IMG/VR virus record: IMGVR_UViG_3300023180_005175
Coordinates: 1 to 35,984 of that record
Source: a virus
Direction: 5' to 3' (one strand)
Length of the DNA stretch: 35,984 nucleotides
In this document: piece after piece, positions 8,105 to 15,655 of the stretch
Layout of the letters: every line of letters begins with the position of its first letter
Position numbering within the stretch: the first letter of the stretch is position 1
Translations under genes and position numbers: made by a program
Notes under the pieces: model-generated
Databases searched by the model: none
What the model was told of the DNA's origin: nothing
Seen by the model: only the letters and a program-made list of their open reading frames with translations

Positions 8105-8343
8105 AGCGAAGTTTAGATTTACATGGTTATCATATACATGTTGCATGGAAAATGGTTGACAGGTTCTTGCAAGAGTGTTATTATGATAACTATAAATCTT
8201 GTGAAATTATTTGTGGACAAGGAATGATACGTAACGAAATTGAAACATGGCTCCACCTAAATAGATTTGTAAGAAACTACAAATTTAATACTCGCACACA
8301 AGGCAGTTATAACGTACAGTTAATAAAAAGGAAAAACATATGA
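8101..8343 (+). CDS. Stand-alone Smr (MutS2 C-terminal-like) domain protein
   Basis: This 80-residue protein is almost entirely an Smr domain. It has the LDLHGYH signature near the N-terminus, the IICGQGMIRNEIETWL block corresponding to the conserved GxG-containing loop, and a final beta-strand region. Smr domains have nicking or ribonuclease activity on DNA or RNA in known families. The canonical H-G-x-G-x-G loop is reduced here to CGQGM, so activity is uncertain. It is translationally coupled to polymerase (ATGA) and to the clamp (ATGA), an unusual spot for an Smr protein and one that suggests a replication or repair role. Confidence 0.75.
   Translation: MKRSLDLHGYHIHVAWKMVDRFLQECYYDNYKSCEIICGQGMIRNEIETWLHLNRFVRNYKFNTRTQGSYNVQLIKRKNI
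8156..8184 (+). promoter_or_regulatory. Sigma70-like promoter inside Smr gene, upstream of clamp
   Basis: TTGACA (8156-8161), 17-base spacer, TATTAT (8179-8184). It lies in coding sequence about 155 bases before the clamp start and could give clamp-dpdA transcription independent of polymerase. Confidence 0.45.
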
Positions 8344-9071
8344 GAGATTATCTACTCGATATTGTAAAACATACACACGGTGTAGGAAACATCGAAGCAG
8401 TTAAAGTTGTTAGCGACAGTGCTGCAACAGAAATCGAAGCTAAAGACGACAATAACTTTGTTGTTGTTAAAGCAAAGTATAAGAGTGCTATTCCAGGATT
8501 AGATGGCACATTTGGTATGCCTAACTTGAGCAAACTAAACATTCTACTTAACATTCCTGAATACAAGGAAAATGCAAACATCACTGTTAACACACGTGAA
8601 CGTAACGGTGAACAAGAACCGTTTAGTATGAAGTTTGAAAACGCAACAGGCGACTTTAAAAACGACTTCCGCTTTATGCAAAAAGAACTAATGGAAGAAA
8701 AACTAGCAAGTGTACGTTTTAAAGGTGCTAATTGGGATGTAGAAGTACAGCCACACAGTGCAAGTGTTGCTCGCTTTAAAATGCAAGCACAAGCTAATAG
8801 CGAAGAAAGTTTGTTTGTTGCTAAAGTAGAAGATGGTGATCTAAAATTCTTCTTCGGTGATGACAGTGGTCACACAGGTAACTTTGTATTCCAGCCAGGC
8901 GTTGGCGGTAATTTAAATCAAAGTTGGAAATATCCTGTAAGTGAAGTTATGAATATTCTTAACTTAACAGGCGATATTACTATGAAGTTTAGTGATATGG
9001 GCGCAGCAATGATTGAAGTAGACAATGGACTAGCGGTATACGAATATATCCTTCCAGCACAAAGTAAGTAA
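8340..9071 (+). CDS. 45: Sliding clamp, T4 gp45-like
   Basis: The 243-residue protein has the length and beta-rich pattern of T4 gp45, the trimeric DNA polymerase processivity clamp that also activates late transcription. Family-like segments are the N-terminal LLDIVKHTHGVGNIEAVKVV, the central DLKFFFGDDSGHTGNFVFQPG and the C-terminal MKFSDMGAAMIEVDNGLAVY. Identity to T4 is clearly low, but the position after gp43, the length and the LFDF clamp-binding tail on the polymerase support the call. AAAAGGAAAAAC precedes the ATG. The stop abuts the dpdA-like start (TAA then ATG). Confidence 0.75.
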   Translation: MRDYLLDIVKHTHGVGNIEAVKVVSDSAATEIEAKDDNNFVVVKAKYKSAIPGLDGTFGMPNLSKLNILLNIPEYKENANITVNTRERNGEQEPFSMKFENATGDFKNDFRFMQKELMEEKLASVRFKGANWDVEVQPHSASVARFKMQAQANSEESLFVAKVEDGDLKFFFGDDSGHTGNFVFQPGVGGNLNQSWKYPVSEVMNILNLTGDITMKFSDMGAAMIEVDNGLAVYEYILPAQSK

Positions 9072-10586
9072 ATGACACAACTACCAACAAACTTAACAGA
9101 CAGACAAGACGACTTTGCTATTTTCTTGCCTGCACTTAGTACATTCTATGCACTGTTTGTGGGTAGACAGCGACGAGGACTAGAGCCATTTGACGAAAAC
9201 AAAAAAGGCTCTGGTACTCCTTACATTGACTTAAATCGTATCCCAAGTCATTTAACTAACGGTGTTGAAAGTCTCAATTGGTTAGACAATCAAGGACTAT
9301 GGCAATACAAATGGAGTTTGCACTCTGCAGGACACGCTAGTCTAGACTTAAACAAAGATATGTACCGTGAAGATCAATATCGTGTAAGAGATCGTTCAGC
9401 TAGTTGGTTGCTAGGAGACTCAGGTGGCTTCCAAATTGGTAAAGGCAAATGGGAAGGCGACTGGCGCAAAGGTAGTGGCTGTCCACAAGCACAAAAGAAA
9501 CGTGAAGGCGTACTACGTTGGATGGATGCCTTTATGGACTATGGAATGATACTTGATATTCCAGCATGGGTAAGTCGTTCGCCAGATGGCGCTGCAGCAA
9601 GTAAAATTGGTAGCTATCAAGAAGCAGTAGAAGGCACACAAGAAAACAACGAATACTTTATTAACAATCGTAGCGGTGACTGTAAGTTCTTAAACGTACT
9701 ACAAGGTGAAAACTTTGCACAAGCAGACGATTGGTATTCGCAAATGAAACACTATTGTGATCCTAAAAAATATCCAGATGCACACTTTAACGGCTGGGCA
9801 ATGGGTGGACAAAACATGTGTGATATTCATTTAGCACTAAAACGTGTAGTTGAACTACGTTTTGATGGATTGCTAGAAAAAGGTTATCATGATGTAATGC
9901 ACTTCTTGGGCACAAGTAAACTAGAATGGGCACTTGTGCTTACAGCAATACAACGTGGTGTACGTAAGAATCATAACGAAAACTTTACTATCACATTTGA
10001 CTGTGCAAGTCCGTTTTTATGTACTGCAAATGGACAGTTCTACACAGGACATAGACTAGATCATAATGGCAAGTGGAGTTATATGATGGGAGATGCATTT
10101 GATGATCGTCAACTTGCAACAAATACTACATCGTATGATGACTATGCAACACAACATTGTGCACAGTACGGACATACGTGGATGCCTACACCACTAAGTG
10201 AAGGTCTAAAAGTAAATGATATTTGTTGTTATGCGCCAGGCGATACAAATAGAATGGGCACAGAAACTAAAACATCTTGGGATAGTTTTGCTTATATGCT
10301 TATGATGAATCATAACACTTATACACATATCAATAGCGTACAAGCTGCAAACAGAGCATATGATGCAGGAGATTATCCTAGTATGTTAGTTGATAACCGT
10401 TTTGATCGTACAGAAGTTAAAGACGTAATTGCACGTATCTTTGAACTTGACGATAAAGAAAAAGCACTTAAAATGATTGATGACCATGAAAAACTTTGGA
10501 TGATGGTTGTTGGTACACGTGGTGCAGTAGGAAAGAAAACTGTTAATACTAGTGCACAATTTAACAGTTTATTTGAGGCAGTATAA
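9072..10586 (+). CDS. dpdA: DpdA-like 7-deazaguanine DNA transglycosylase (TGT fold)
   Basis: This 504-residue protein belongs to the tRNA-guanine transglycosylase superfamily. DSGGFQ (residues 116-121) holds the general-acid/base Asp, and the nucleophile region is FTITFDCASPF (candidate D310), followed by a Cys-containing stretch. A late NHNTYTHINSVQAANR segment matches the TGT His/zinc helix. The hallmark tRNA-binding features of bacterial TGT are not obvious, and the phage context with folE and queE favours DpdA, which swaps guanine in DNA for a 7-deazaguanine base. Zinc ligand assignment is uncertain. It directly follows the clamp and overlaps the Gfo/Idh gene by one base. A tRNA-acting TGT is the main alternative. 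Confidence 0.8.
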   Translation: MTQLPTNLTDRQDDFAIFLPALSTFYALFVGRQRRGLEPFDENKKGSGTPYIDLNRIPSHLTNGVESLNWLDNQGLWQYKWSLHSAGHASLDLNKDMYREDQYRVRDRSASWLLGDSGGFQIGKGKWEGDWRKGSGCPQAQKKREGVLRWMDAFMDYGMILDIPAWVSRSPDGAAASKIGSYQEAVEGTQENNEYFINNRSGDCKFLNVLQGENFAQADDWYSQMKHYCDPKKYPDAHFNGWAMGGQNMCDIHLALKRVVELRFDGLLEKGYHDVMHFLGTSKLEWALVLTAIQRGVRKNHNENFTITFDCASPFLCTANGQFYTGHRLDHNGKWSYMMGDAFDDRQLATNTTSYDDYATQHCAQYGHTWMPTPLSEGLKVNDICCYAPGDTNRMGTETKTSWDSFAYMLMMNHNTYTHINSVQAANRAYDAGDYPSMLVDNRFDRTEVKDVIARIFELDDKEKALKMIDDHEKLWMMVVGTRGAVGKKTVNTSAQFNSLFEAV

Positions 10587-11446
10587 TGAAAACACTTATA
10601 GTCGGCATGGGATTTGGTAAAGCAGTATATGGTAGCATATACGAACGCTTAGGTTGGGATATTGTATACGTAGATCCTTACAACAAAGATGCCGACTATA
10701 TTGAAATTCCAGAAGATCAGTCATTTGCTACTGCACACATTTGTACTCCTAATACAACACATTATGATTTAGCAAATGCTGCAGCTAAAGTTAGTGACAT
10801 TGTGTTTGTAGAAAAGCCCGGTGTTAAGAATGTAGATCAATGGAATAAACTTTGCACATATAATCCTACAACAAGATTTATGATGACCAAAAATAATCAA
10901 CACAGATGGTCAGACGCAGAGATAGAAGAACTAAAACAACGTGCAAGTTCCGCAGAAAATATAAAAATTTGTTGGGTTAACAGTAACAGAGTACCACGTC
11001 CGGGTAGCTGGTTTACTAATAAAAAACTAGCATATGGCGGTGTCAGTAGAGACTTAACTCCACACTTACTGAGCATCTATCAGTTACTATATCCAACTTG
11101 GAAACATTCAGTTAGAACACAAACATCTCTAAAACAGAACTGGACATTAGATGACCTAACAGATAGTGACTATGGTGATGTAATTGAAAATGGTGTATAT
11201 GATGTAGATGACTATTGTTTATTGACATATCAAAATTTTGAGATATACTCTAATTGGAGAAGTAAAACAACAGATGATTTTGCAATTTATTTTGACGACG
11301 AACGGATTGAACTAGGTCCGTTGTGTCCAGAAAGTGCATATGAAAATATGATTAACGCTGCAATTGATAATTGGAAAAACGATAATTTTTGGAAACATCA
11401 AAAGGAGATGGATCTATGGATACACCGACATGTGGCGACACTGTAA
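10586..11446 (+). CDS. Gfo/Idh/MocA-like NAD(P)-dependent oxidoreductase
   Basis: This 286-residue protein has an N-terminal Rossmann fold with dinucleotide loop VGMGFGKAVYG (about residues 6-16), an HICTPNTTHYDLA strand-helix, and the family's EKPG lysine motif, typical of sugar or inositol dehydrogenases. A GGVSRDLTPHLLSIYQLL block matches the substrate-domain Gly-x-x-x-D-x-x-x-H pattern. It is shorter than the usual 330-400 residues, so the C-terminal sheet is reduced. It is coupled to the dpdA-like gene (TAATG) and overlaps the dehydrogenase gene downstream. A role in oxidising or reducing a sugar or precursor for base tailoring is inferred. Confidence 0.8.
   Translation: MKTLIVGMGFGKAVYGSIYERLGWDIVYVDPYNKDADYIEIPEDQSFATAHICTPNTTHYDLANAAAKVSDIVFVEKPGVKNVDQWNKLCTYNPTTRFMMTKNNQHRWSDAEIEELKQRASSAENIKICWVNSNRVPRPGSWFTNKKLAYGGVSRDLTPHLLSIYQLLYPTWKHSVRTQTSLKQNWTLDDLTDSDYGDVIENGVYDVDDYCLLTYQNFEIYSNWRSKTTDDFAIYFDDERIELGPLCPESAYENMINAAIDNWKNDNFWKHQKEMDLWIHRHVATL
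11222..11249 (+). promoter_or_regulatory. Possible sigma70-like promoter inside Gfo/Idh gene
   Basis: TTGACA (11222-11227), 16-base spacer, TATACT (11244-11249), about 170 bases upstream of the MDR dehydrogenase start. It is the weakest of the set because it is intragenic and has a short spacer. Confidence 0.35.
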
Positions 11447-12309
11447 GAGCTCTTGCTACAGATGGGCAAGGTGCATTTTATGAAACTACTTACGTAATCC
11501 CAGAATTAAATAAAGGCGACATACTAGTCAAAGCAGTTATGACTGGAGTGTGTCGCAGTGATGTTGCAATGATGCAAGGTGACTTCCAGCTGTTACCTGC
11601 ACATATGCACGGACACGAAGGATTAGGTATCAACACAGCAACAGGAGAGTATGTTGCAACACGTGGAGAGCCTGCATATGCAGACTACTATGTTGCTCGA
11701 GAAGGCACTTATGTAAATGTTCCTGAATTAGATCCTAAATACATTGCAGAACCTGTTGCATGTGGTATTAATGTAATTCTAAATAGTTTAGAAGACTTAC
11801 GCAGACGTGAAGGCGGCAAAGTTCTTATATTAGGTACAGGGTTTTTAGCTCGTGTTGTACATCAAACAATGAAAATTGTCAAACTAGAGTACGACGATAT
11901 TACTGTAGTAGGACATAGTAATGCAGACTATTGGGGCGATTTGCTTATGTCTGACGTTGATACAACTGAATACGATGTTGTAATTGATTTAAGTGATACT
12001 AGTAGACTTATGAGAGTAGAAGTTGCACCAAACGGACTTGTAATTATGGCAGCCGAAAAAGCCGATATGGTTATGACAAATTTTAGTAGTTGGTTATGGA
12101 ATAATGTAACAATGCATTTTCCAAGTCCACGTGCTGTTAGTTTTATACAAGCATTGAATGTAGCAGTAACATGGCAAGAAACAAATAAATTAAACCTTGA
12201 CAATATTTGGACTAAAGGTTATAATCGTGATAATGAATGGAAACAAGCCTTTGAAGATGCAGTTAATCGACCTGAAGGCTATAGCAGAGGTTATATCAAA
12301 TGGGATTAA
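11416..12309 (+). CDS. Zinc-type medium-chain dehydrogenase/reductase (MDR)
   Basis: The start at 11416 is preferred over 11389 because AGGAG (11403-11407) sits 8 bases upstream; it overlaps the Gfo/Idh gene by 31 bases. The 297-residue product has the MDR catalytic-zinc motifs TGVCRSD (Cys46) and GHEG (H67, E68), a shortened catalytic domain lacking an obvious four-Cys structural-zinc lobe, EPVACGINV, and a Rossmann loop VLILGTGFLARVV. Likely activity is NAD(P)-linked oxidation or reduction of an alcohol, polyol or sugar. Pairing with the Gfo/Idh enzyme and a cytidylyltransferase suggests a small carbohydrate pathway; the substrate is unknown. Confidence 0.8.
   Translation: MDTPTCGDTVRALATDGQGAFYETTYVIPELNKGDILVKAVMTGVCRSDVAMMQGDFQLLPAHMHGHEGLGINTATGEYVATRGEPAYADYYVAREGTYVNVPELDPKYIAEPVACGINVILNSLEDLRRREGGKVLILGTGFLARVVHQTMKIVKLEYDDITVVGHSNADYWGDLLMSDVDTTEYDVVIDLSDTSRLMRVEVAPNGLVIMAAEKADMVMTNFSSWLWNNVTMHFPSPRAVSFIQALNVAVTWQETNKLNLDNIWTKGYNRDNEWKQAFEDAVNRPEGYSRGYIKWD
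12197..12225 (+). promoter_or_regulatory. Consensus sigma70 promoter inside MDR gene
   Basis: TTGACA (12197-12202), exactly 17 bases, TATAAT (12220-12225). It is a perfect consensus 75 bases before the next gene, so it probably drives the 12300-15413 group although it lies in coding sequence. Confidence 0.6.
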
Positions 12310-12809
12310 ATACAGACGAACGCCAAGACGTAGTTTACTTTATTGGTACTGAAATTGAAAACACTTGCATGAAAGGTGAAAAAACACTGTTCGTAGTTGG
12401 TGTTCGAGATTCTAAAGAAATTGCACAAAAAGCAGATGAACATAAAATTAAACACTTGTACTTTGGTACAAGTCAAAGTTTTAATCCTAACAATTGGGAA
12501 GAATATGAACTTTGGGTAAATATGATTACACCTTTACTTAAAGAAGGTTACTGGTGTACATTGGACTTTGGTGTAGAACATGCATCTAATGTACTTGAAT
12601 GTGGGTTTGACGAATATGATAACTATATTAGTATGATAAGTGTTAAACTTCCATACATTAAACAGTTCAATTATAATGCAACACTTAAACTAGATGATAC
12701 AACATGGGGACATAGTAATCCAGGTGTTTGGTGTCATAATTTACATGAATTACAAAAACGCAAAGTCTACACAGACTGGCGTGAATATGTAGGAGATACA
12801 GTAGTTTGA
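12300..12809 (+). CDS. Conserved unknown protein of the modification cluster
   Basis: This 169-residue soluble protein starts 10 bases before the dehydrogenase stop. Distinct blocks are HLYFGTSQSFNPNNWEEYE, WCTLDFGVEHASNVLECG and SVKLPYIKQFNYNATLKLDD, followed by NPGVWCHNLHEL and TDWREY. The Cys, His and Asp residues in the second half could bind a metal, but I recognise no catalytic family. I recall similar proteins in marine T4-like phages without a known role. Its place between the dehydrogenases and the cytidylyltransferase suggests it serves the same pathway. Confidence 0.75.
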   Translation: MGLNTDERQDVVYFIGTEIENTCMKGEKTLFVVGVRDSKEIAQKADEHKIKHLYFGTSQSFNPNNWEEYELWVNMITPLLKEGYWCTLDFGVEHASNVLECGFDEYDNYISMISVKLPYIKQFNYNATLKLDDTTWGHSNPGVWCHNLHELQKRKVYTDWREYVGDTVV

Positions 12810-13270
12810 CTAAAGTAGGCTTTACATGTAGTACATTTGACTTGCTTCATGCAGGACATATTATTATGTTACGTGAAGCAAAAGAACATTGCGATTATTT
12901 GATAGTCGGTCTCCAAACCGATCCGACTATTGATAGACCAGGTGAAAAAAATAAGCCTGTGCAAAGTTTAGTTGAGCGTTATGCACAACTGAGCGCAGTA
13001 GAATATGTAGATGAAATTGTCCCATATGAAACTGAACAAGATCTGATTGATATTTTAACAATGTATCACATCGATATGCGTATACTAGGCGAAGAATATC
13101 GTGAAAAAGATTTTACTGGCAAAGAAATTTGTCGTAAGCGTGGTATTGAACTGTACTTTAATAAAAGAGATCACAGATTCAGTACAAGTGATCTAAGGGA
13201 AAGAGTAGAAAATGCCCCGAGAAAAAACACAACTGTTAAAAAGTTTGGAAAAGAAACACAGAACACTTGA
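12806..13270 (+). CDS. Cytidylyltransferase-like nucleotidyltransferase (TagD/RfaE-C type)
   Basis: The TTG start at 12806 overlaps the upstream TGA stop (TTGA) and has AGGAGA 9 bases upstream. The 154-residue protein carries the HxGH motif (LLHAGHIIML), GLQTDPTIDRPGEKNKPVQS, and a late STSDLRERV block matching the ISTT/ISSS signature. These enzymes join CTP or ATP to a phosphorylated polyol, sugar or phosphocholine-like group (for example glycerol-3-phosphate). With the dehydrogenases and the glycosyltransferase downstream, it may make an activated donor; the substrate cannot be read from sequence. Confidence 0.85.
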   Translation: MTKVGFTCSTFDLLHAGHIIMLREAKEHCDYLIVGLQTDPTIDRPGEKNKPVQSLVERYAQLSAVEYVDEIVPYETEQDLIDILTMYHIDMRILGEEYREKDFTGKEICRKRGIELYFNKRDHRFSTSDLRERVENAPRKNTTVKKFGKETQNT

Positions 13271-13394
13271 CAAAGAAATAGAACAGTTGTATAAACATAC
13301 TAATGCTGAATTAAGTATAAAAAGTCTTAAGAAGCAAAAACTTAAACTAAAAGAACAAATTGAAACCGTTAAAAAGGAAATAAAAAATGGTTAA
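13212..13394 (+). CDS. DUF465/YdcH-like small coiled-coil protein
   Basis: This 60-residue helical hairpin protein has the DUF465-like layout LEKKHRTLDKEIEQL, then IKSLKKQKLKLKEQIE. It begins inside the cytidylyltransferase end (59-base overlap), with AAGGGAAAGAG upstream of the ATG. DUF465 proteins are common in alphaproteobacteria and of unknown role, so this hints at the host. The family call is by pattern. Confidence 0.7.
   Translation: MPREKTQLLKSLEKKHRTLDKEIEQLYKHTNAELSIKSLKKQKLKLKEQIETVKKEIKNG
13267..13295 (+). promoter_or_regulatory. Sigma70-like promoter inside DUF465-like gene
   Basis: TTGACA (13267-13272), 17-base spacer, TATAAA (13290-13295). It lies about 90 bases before the small gene at 13387 and the QueD-like gene. 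Confidence 0.45.
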
Positions 13395-13566
13395 GAAAAT
13401 TCGTGTTATTGACGAACCTGTAGAAGAAAAAACTGAAGAAGCATCTATGGAATCGTTTTATGAACTTGCAAAAACAATGGATTGGAAGTTATGGGAAATG
13501 ATGCAAATCATGCAGAGAGTTGAGAAAAAACTATCAGTTATTGATACTGATACTGAAGACAAATAA
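13387..13566 (+). CDS. Small acidic protein of unknown function (59 aa)
   Basis: The ATG follows AAAAAGGAAATAAAA. The product is a short acidic protein with a predicted helix in its second half (WKLWEMMQIMQRVEKKLS). The stop overlaps the next ATG by one base (TAATG). It is coupled on both sides; no family is recognised. Confidence 0.6.
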   Translation: MVKKIRVIDEPVEEKTEEASMESFYELAKTMDWKLWEMMQIMQRVEKKLSVIDTDTEDK

Positions 13567-14000
13567 TGCAAGAACGTTATTACGAATATATGCTTCGGCG
13601 TATGCGTGAGGAAGATAACAAAATGAATAAAACAAAAACAAATATTTGGGTCACCTTTCAAAAAGAAGGGTTACACAAGTATCCTGCAGCAATAGATGAT
13701 CCCAATCTTGCAACTGGTGACGAGTATGACGTAAGTTTCTTAGGTTATGTTCATCGTCATATGTTTCATTTTAAAGTTGAGATTGAAGTATTCCACGACG
13801 ATCGAGACATTGAATTTATCCAGTTTAAACGCTGGTTAGAAAAACTTTATGCAGAAAATACTCTGCAACTTGACTTTAAATCCTGTGAGATGATTTGTGA
13901 TGATCTTGCAGAAGCAATTAACAACAAATATCCTAATCGCAAAATGACAATTACTGTAAGCGAGGATAATGAAAACGGAGCAACATGCAGCTATGAATAA
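13566..14000 (+). CDS. Divergent QueD/PTPS-like T-fold protein
   Basis: This 144-residue protein matches the layout of 6-carboxytetrahydropterin synthase (QueD), the second step of 7-deazaguanine synthesis. It has an early His (KEGLHKYPAA), an HRHMFHFKVEIEV pair in place of HGHxYxV, IEFIQFKRWL in place of the DFxxLK helix, and SCEMICDDLAEAI then MTITVSED in place of PTxEN and VxET. The three His would be the zinc ligands. The usual catalytic Cys is not obvious, so the reaction may differ. FolE and QueE nearby make a QueD role attractive. An internal ATG at 13623 (residue 20) is an alternative start. Confidence 0.55.
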   Translation: MQERYYEYMLRRMREEDNKMNKTKTNIWVTFQKEGLHKYPAAIDDPNLATGDEYDVSFLGYVHRHMFHFKVEIEVFHDDRDIEFIQFKRWLEKLYAENTLQLDFKSCEMICDDLAEAINNKYPNRKMTITVSEDNENGATCSYE

Positions 14001-14313
14001 TGTAGCAACTGATATTCGTGACGTTCGTCAAGGGCGTGTAAGTGTAAATGACGTTAAGTGGGATCTTATTAAGATTATCGAACCATATGACGGTGTACTA
14101 GCGACAAATCGAGGCAGTGAAGAAACTGTTCGTCGTTTGTTTAACTTATATTTAAGTGATCTTAAATATGCTAATTTAATTCAAAGTTACGACATTCAAG
14201 GAATGATTCGTGACACTGCAATTACTTACGATGTAAGTGTAAAACTTAGTGCTGAACGTAGCCCTAAGAAACTTAAAATTCACGTAGGTGTGTATCAACC
14301 TAAGGCAGCTTAA
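13993..14313 (+). CDS. Conserved unknown protein
   Basis: The start at 13993 (GGAG at 13977-13980) is preferred over 13969; it overlaps the previous gene by 8 bases. The 106-residue product is mixed alpha/beta, with a basic N-terminal part (DIRDVRQGRVSVNDVKWDL) and a C-terminal strand pair (YDVSVKLSAERSPKKLKIHV). There are no cysteines and no membrane segment. It is coupled to the glycosyltransferase (TAATG). No family is recognised. Confidence 0.65.
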   Translation: MNNVATDIRDVRQGRVSVNDVKWDLIKIIEPYDGVLATNRGSEETVRRLFNLYLSDLKYANLIQSYDIQGMIRDTAITYDVSVKLSAERSPKKLKIHVGVYQPKAA

Positions 14314-15413
14314 TGACTGTATATATAGTTGACATCGAAGCAGTAGATACTCGATATACTAAACAGTGGAAAGATTATCTACCTAAGCAACTACAAAAGC
14401 GTACAGATAATGTAGTAGTTATTAGCGGAGGTGAAACTCCGCAAGCTACTACACCTGGCGCTTTTCTTAATTTCGGCGGTACTAATGTTTACAAGTCTAA
14501 ACAACTTGAAACAATAGGCGAAATGTTTTGCAACGGAGAAATTAAAGACGGAGACTATTTCTTATACACAGATGCTTGGAATCCTACAGTTATCCAACTC
14601 AAGTATATGGCAGAGCTATTAGGTGTTCAAATCACTATTGGTGGTATGTGGCATGCTGGTAGCTATGATCCTCAAGATTTTTTAGGAAGACTTATAGGTA
14701 ATAAACCTTGGGTACGTTATGCAGAGAAAAGTATGTTTCATGTATTTGATGACAACTTCTTTGCTACAGAGTTTCATGCTAAAATATTTGCAGAGAATTT
14801 GCTAGAGTTTAAAACAATGTTTGGTCTCGAACCTGCAGAATGGTTTATGGAACAAGACAACGTTAGTATTGTAGGATGGCCAATGGAATACTTACGTGAT
14901 ACAATGCTTCCATATAAAAATATGGAAAAACGTGACACTATTGTATTTCCACACAGGCTTGCTCCTGAGAAACAGTTAGAAATTTTTAATGATCTAAAAA
15001 AAGAACTTACTGAATACGAGTTTATTGTTTGTCAGGAAAAACAACTAACTAAAAATGAATATCATAATATACTAGGAGAAGCTAAGATTGTGTTTAGTGC
15101 TAACCTGCAAGAAACACTAGGTATTAGTGCATTTGAAGGTATGTTAGTAGGTGCTATTCCGATGGTTCCAGATCGTTTAAGTTATACAGAAATGTATGAT
15201 GAGGAATTTAGATATCCAAGTGAATGGACAGAGTCATGGGATAGTTATCAAAAACATAAAGGTAAAGTTATAGAGCGTATTCGTAAGTATATGCAAAATC
15301 ATAAAAACTATAGTAATTACCTAAATAGTAATGCAGCAGAATTGCATAACAAATTTTTTAGTGGCAGTAAATTATATGATAAAATTGAAGGAAAGGAAAT
15401 AGTAAATGCGTGA
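14313..15413 (+). CDS. GT-B (GT4-like) glycosyltransferase
   Basis: The 366-residue protein has the C-terminal nucleotide-sugar domain of GT-B enzymes: VFPHRLAPEKQLEIF (donor-phosphate-binding region), EYEFIVCQEKQLTKNEYH, and the EX7E motif ETLGISAFE followed by GMLVGAIPMVPD. The N-terminal acceptor domain is divergent (SGGETPQATTPGAFLNFGG). No signal peptide is seen, so it is cytoplasmic. T4 itself glucosylates hydroxymethylcytosine with GT-B enzymes, and the setting between dpdA-like, queD-like and folE genes suggests DNA or modified-base glycosylation. Virion-protein or host-surface glycosylation remains possible. Confidence 0.8.
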   Translation: MTVYIVDIEAVDTRYTKQWKDYLPKQLQKRTDNVVVISGGETPQATTPGAFLNFGGTNVYKSKQLETIGEMFCNGEIKDGDYFLYTDAWNPTVIQLKYMAELLGVQITIGGMWHAGSYDPQDFLGRLIGNKPWVRYAEKSMFHVFDDNFFATEFHAKIFAENLLEFKTMFGLEPAEWFMEQDNVSIVGWPMEYLRDTMLPYKNMEKRDTIVFPHRLAPEKQLEIFNDLKKELTEYEFIVCQEKQLTKNEYHNILGEAKIVFSANLQETLGISAFEGMLVGAIPMVPDRLSYTEMYDEEFRYPSEWTESWDSYQKHKGKVIERIRKYMQNHKNYSNYLNSNAAELHNKFFSGSKLYDKIEGKEIVNA

Positions 15414-15606
15414 GATTCTATTAGAAGCACTACGTAGTCATGCTAAAGGACACGTAGATAAACATAAGGCAAATGTAGAAGTTTACCTAAATAATACTAC
15501 AGGAATTGGTGAACACCCGGACATTATTGAAGCAATGGAAATGGAAATTATGGAAATTGCAAAGTATGACGATGTCCTTGAAATGCTTGACAAATACTTT
15601 GCATAA
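15406..15606 (+). CDS. Small conserved phage protein (66 aa)
   Basis: The gene overlaps the glycosyltransferase end by 8 bases with AAGGAAAT upstream. The product is helical (ILLEALRSHAKGHVDKHKAN) with an acidic C-terminus (IEAMEMEIMEIAKYDDV). Similar short proteins are familiar from T4-like marine phages, but the function is unknown. Its 3' end carries the -35 box of the folE promoter. Confidence 0.65.
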   Translation: MREILLEALRSHAKGHVDKHKANVEVYLNNTTGIGEHPDIIEAMEMEIMEIAKYDDVLEMLDKYFA

Positions 15607-15615
15607 AAGTATATT
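15587..15615 (+). promoter_or_regulatory. Sigma70-like promoter for folE operon
   Basis: TTGACA (15587-15592), 17-base spacer, TATATT (15610-15615), 41 bases before the folE ATG. The hexamers and spacing equal those at 5088 and 28803. A short ACACG/CGTGT stem in the leader sits between it and AGGAGA. Confidence 0.7.
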
Positions 15616-15655
15616 GAATATAACACGTCTCGCCGTGTATAACTAGGAGAATATA

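Noticed and set aside
15607-15655. preQ1 riboswitch before folE
   Set aside because: The leader is too short and lacks the preQ1-I aptamer pattern; only a 5-bp stem is present.
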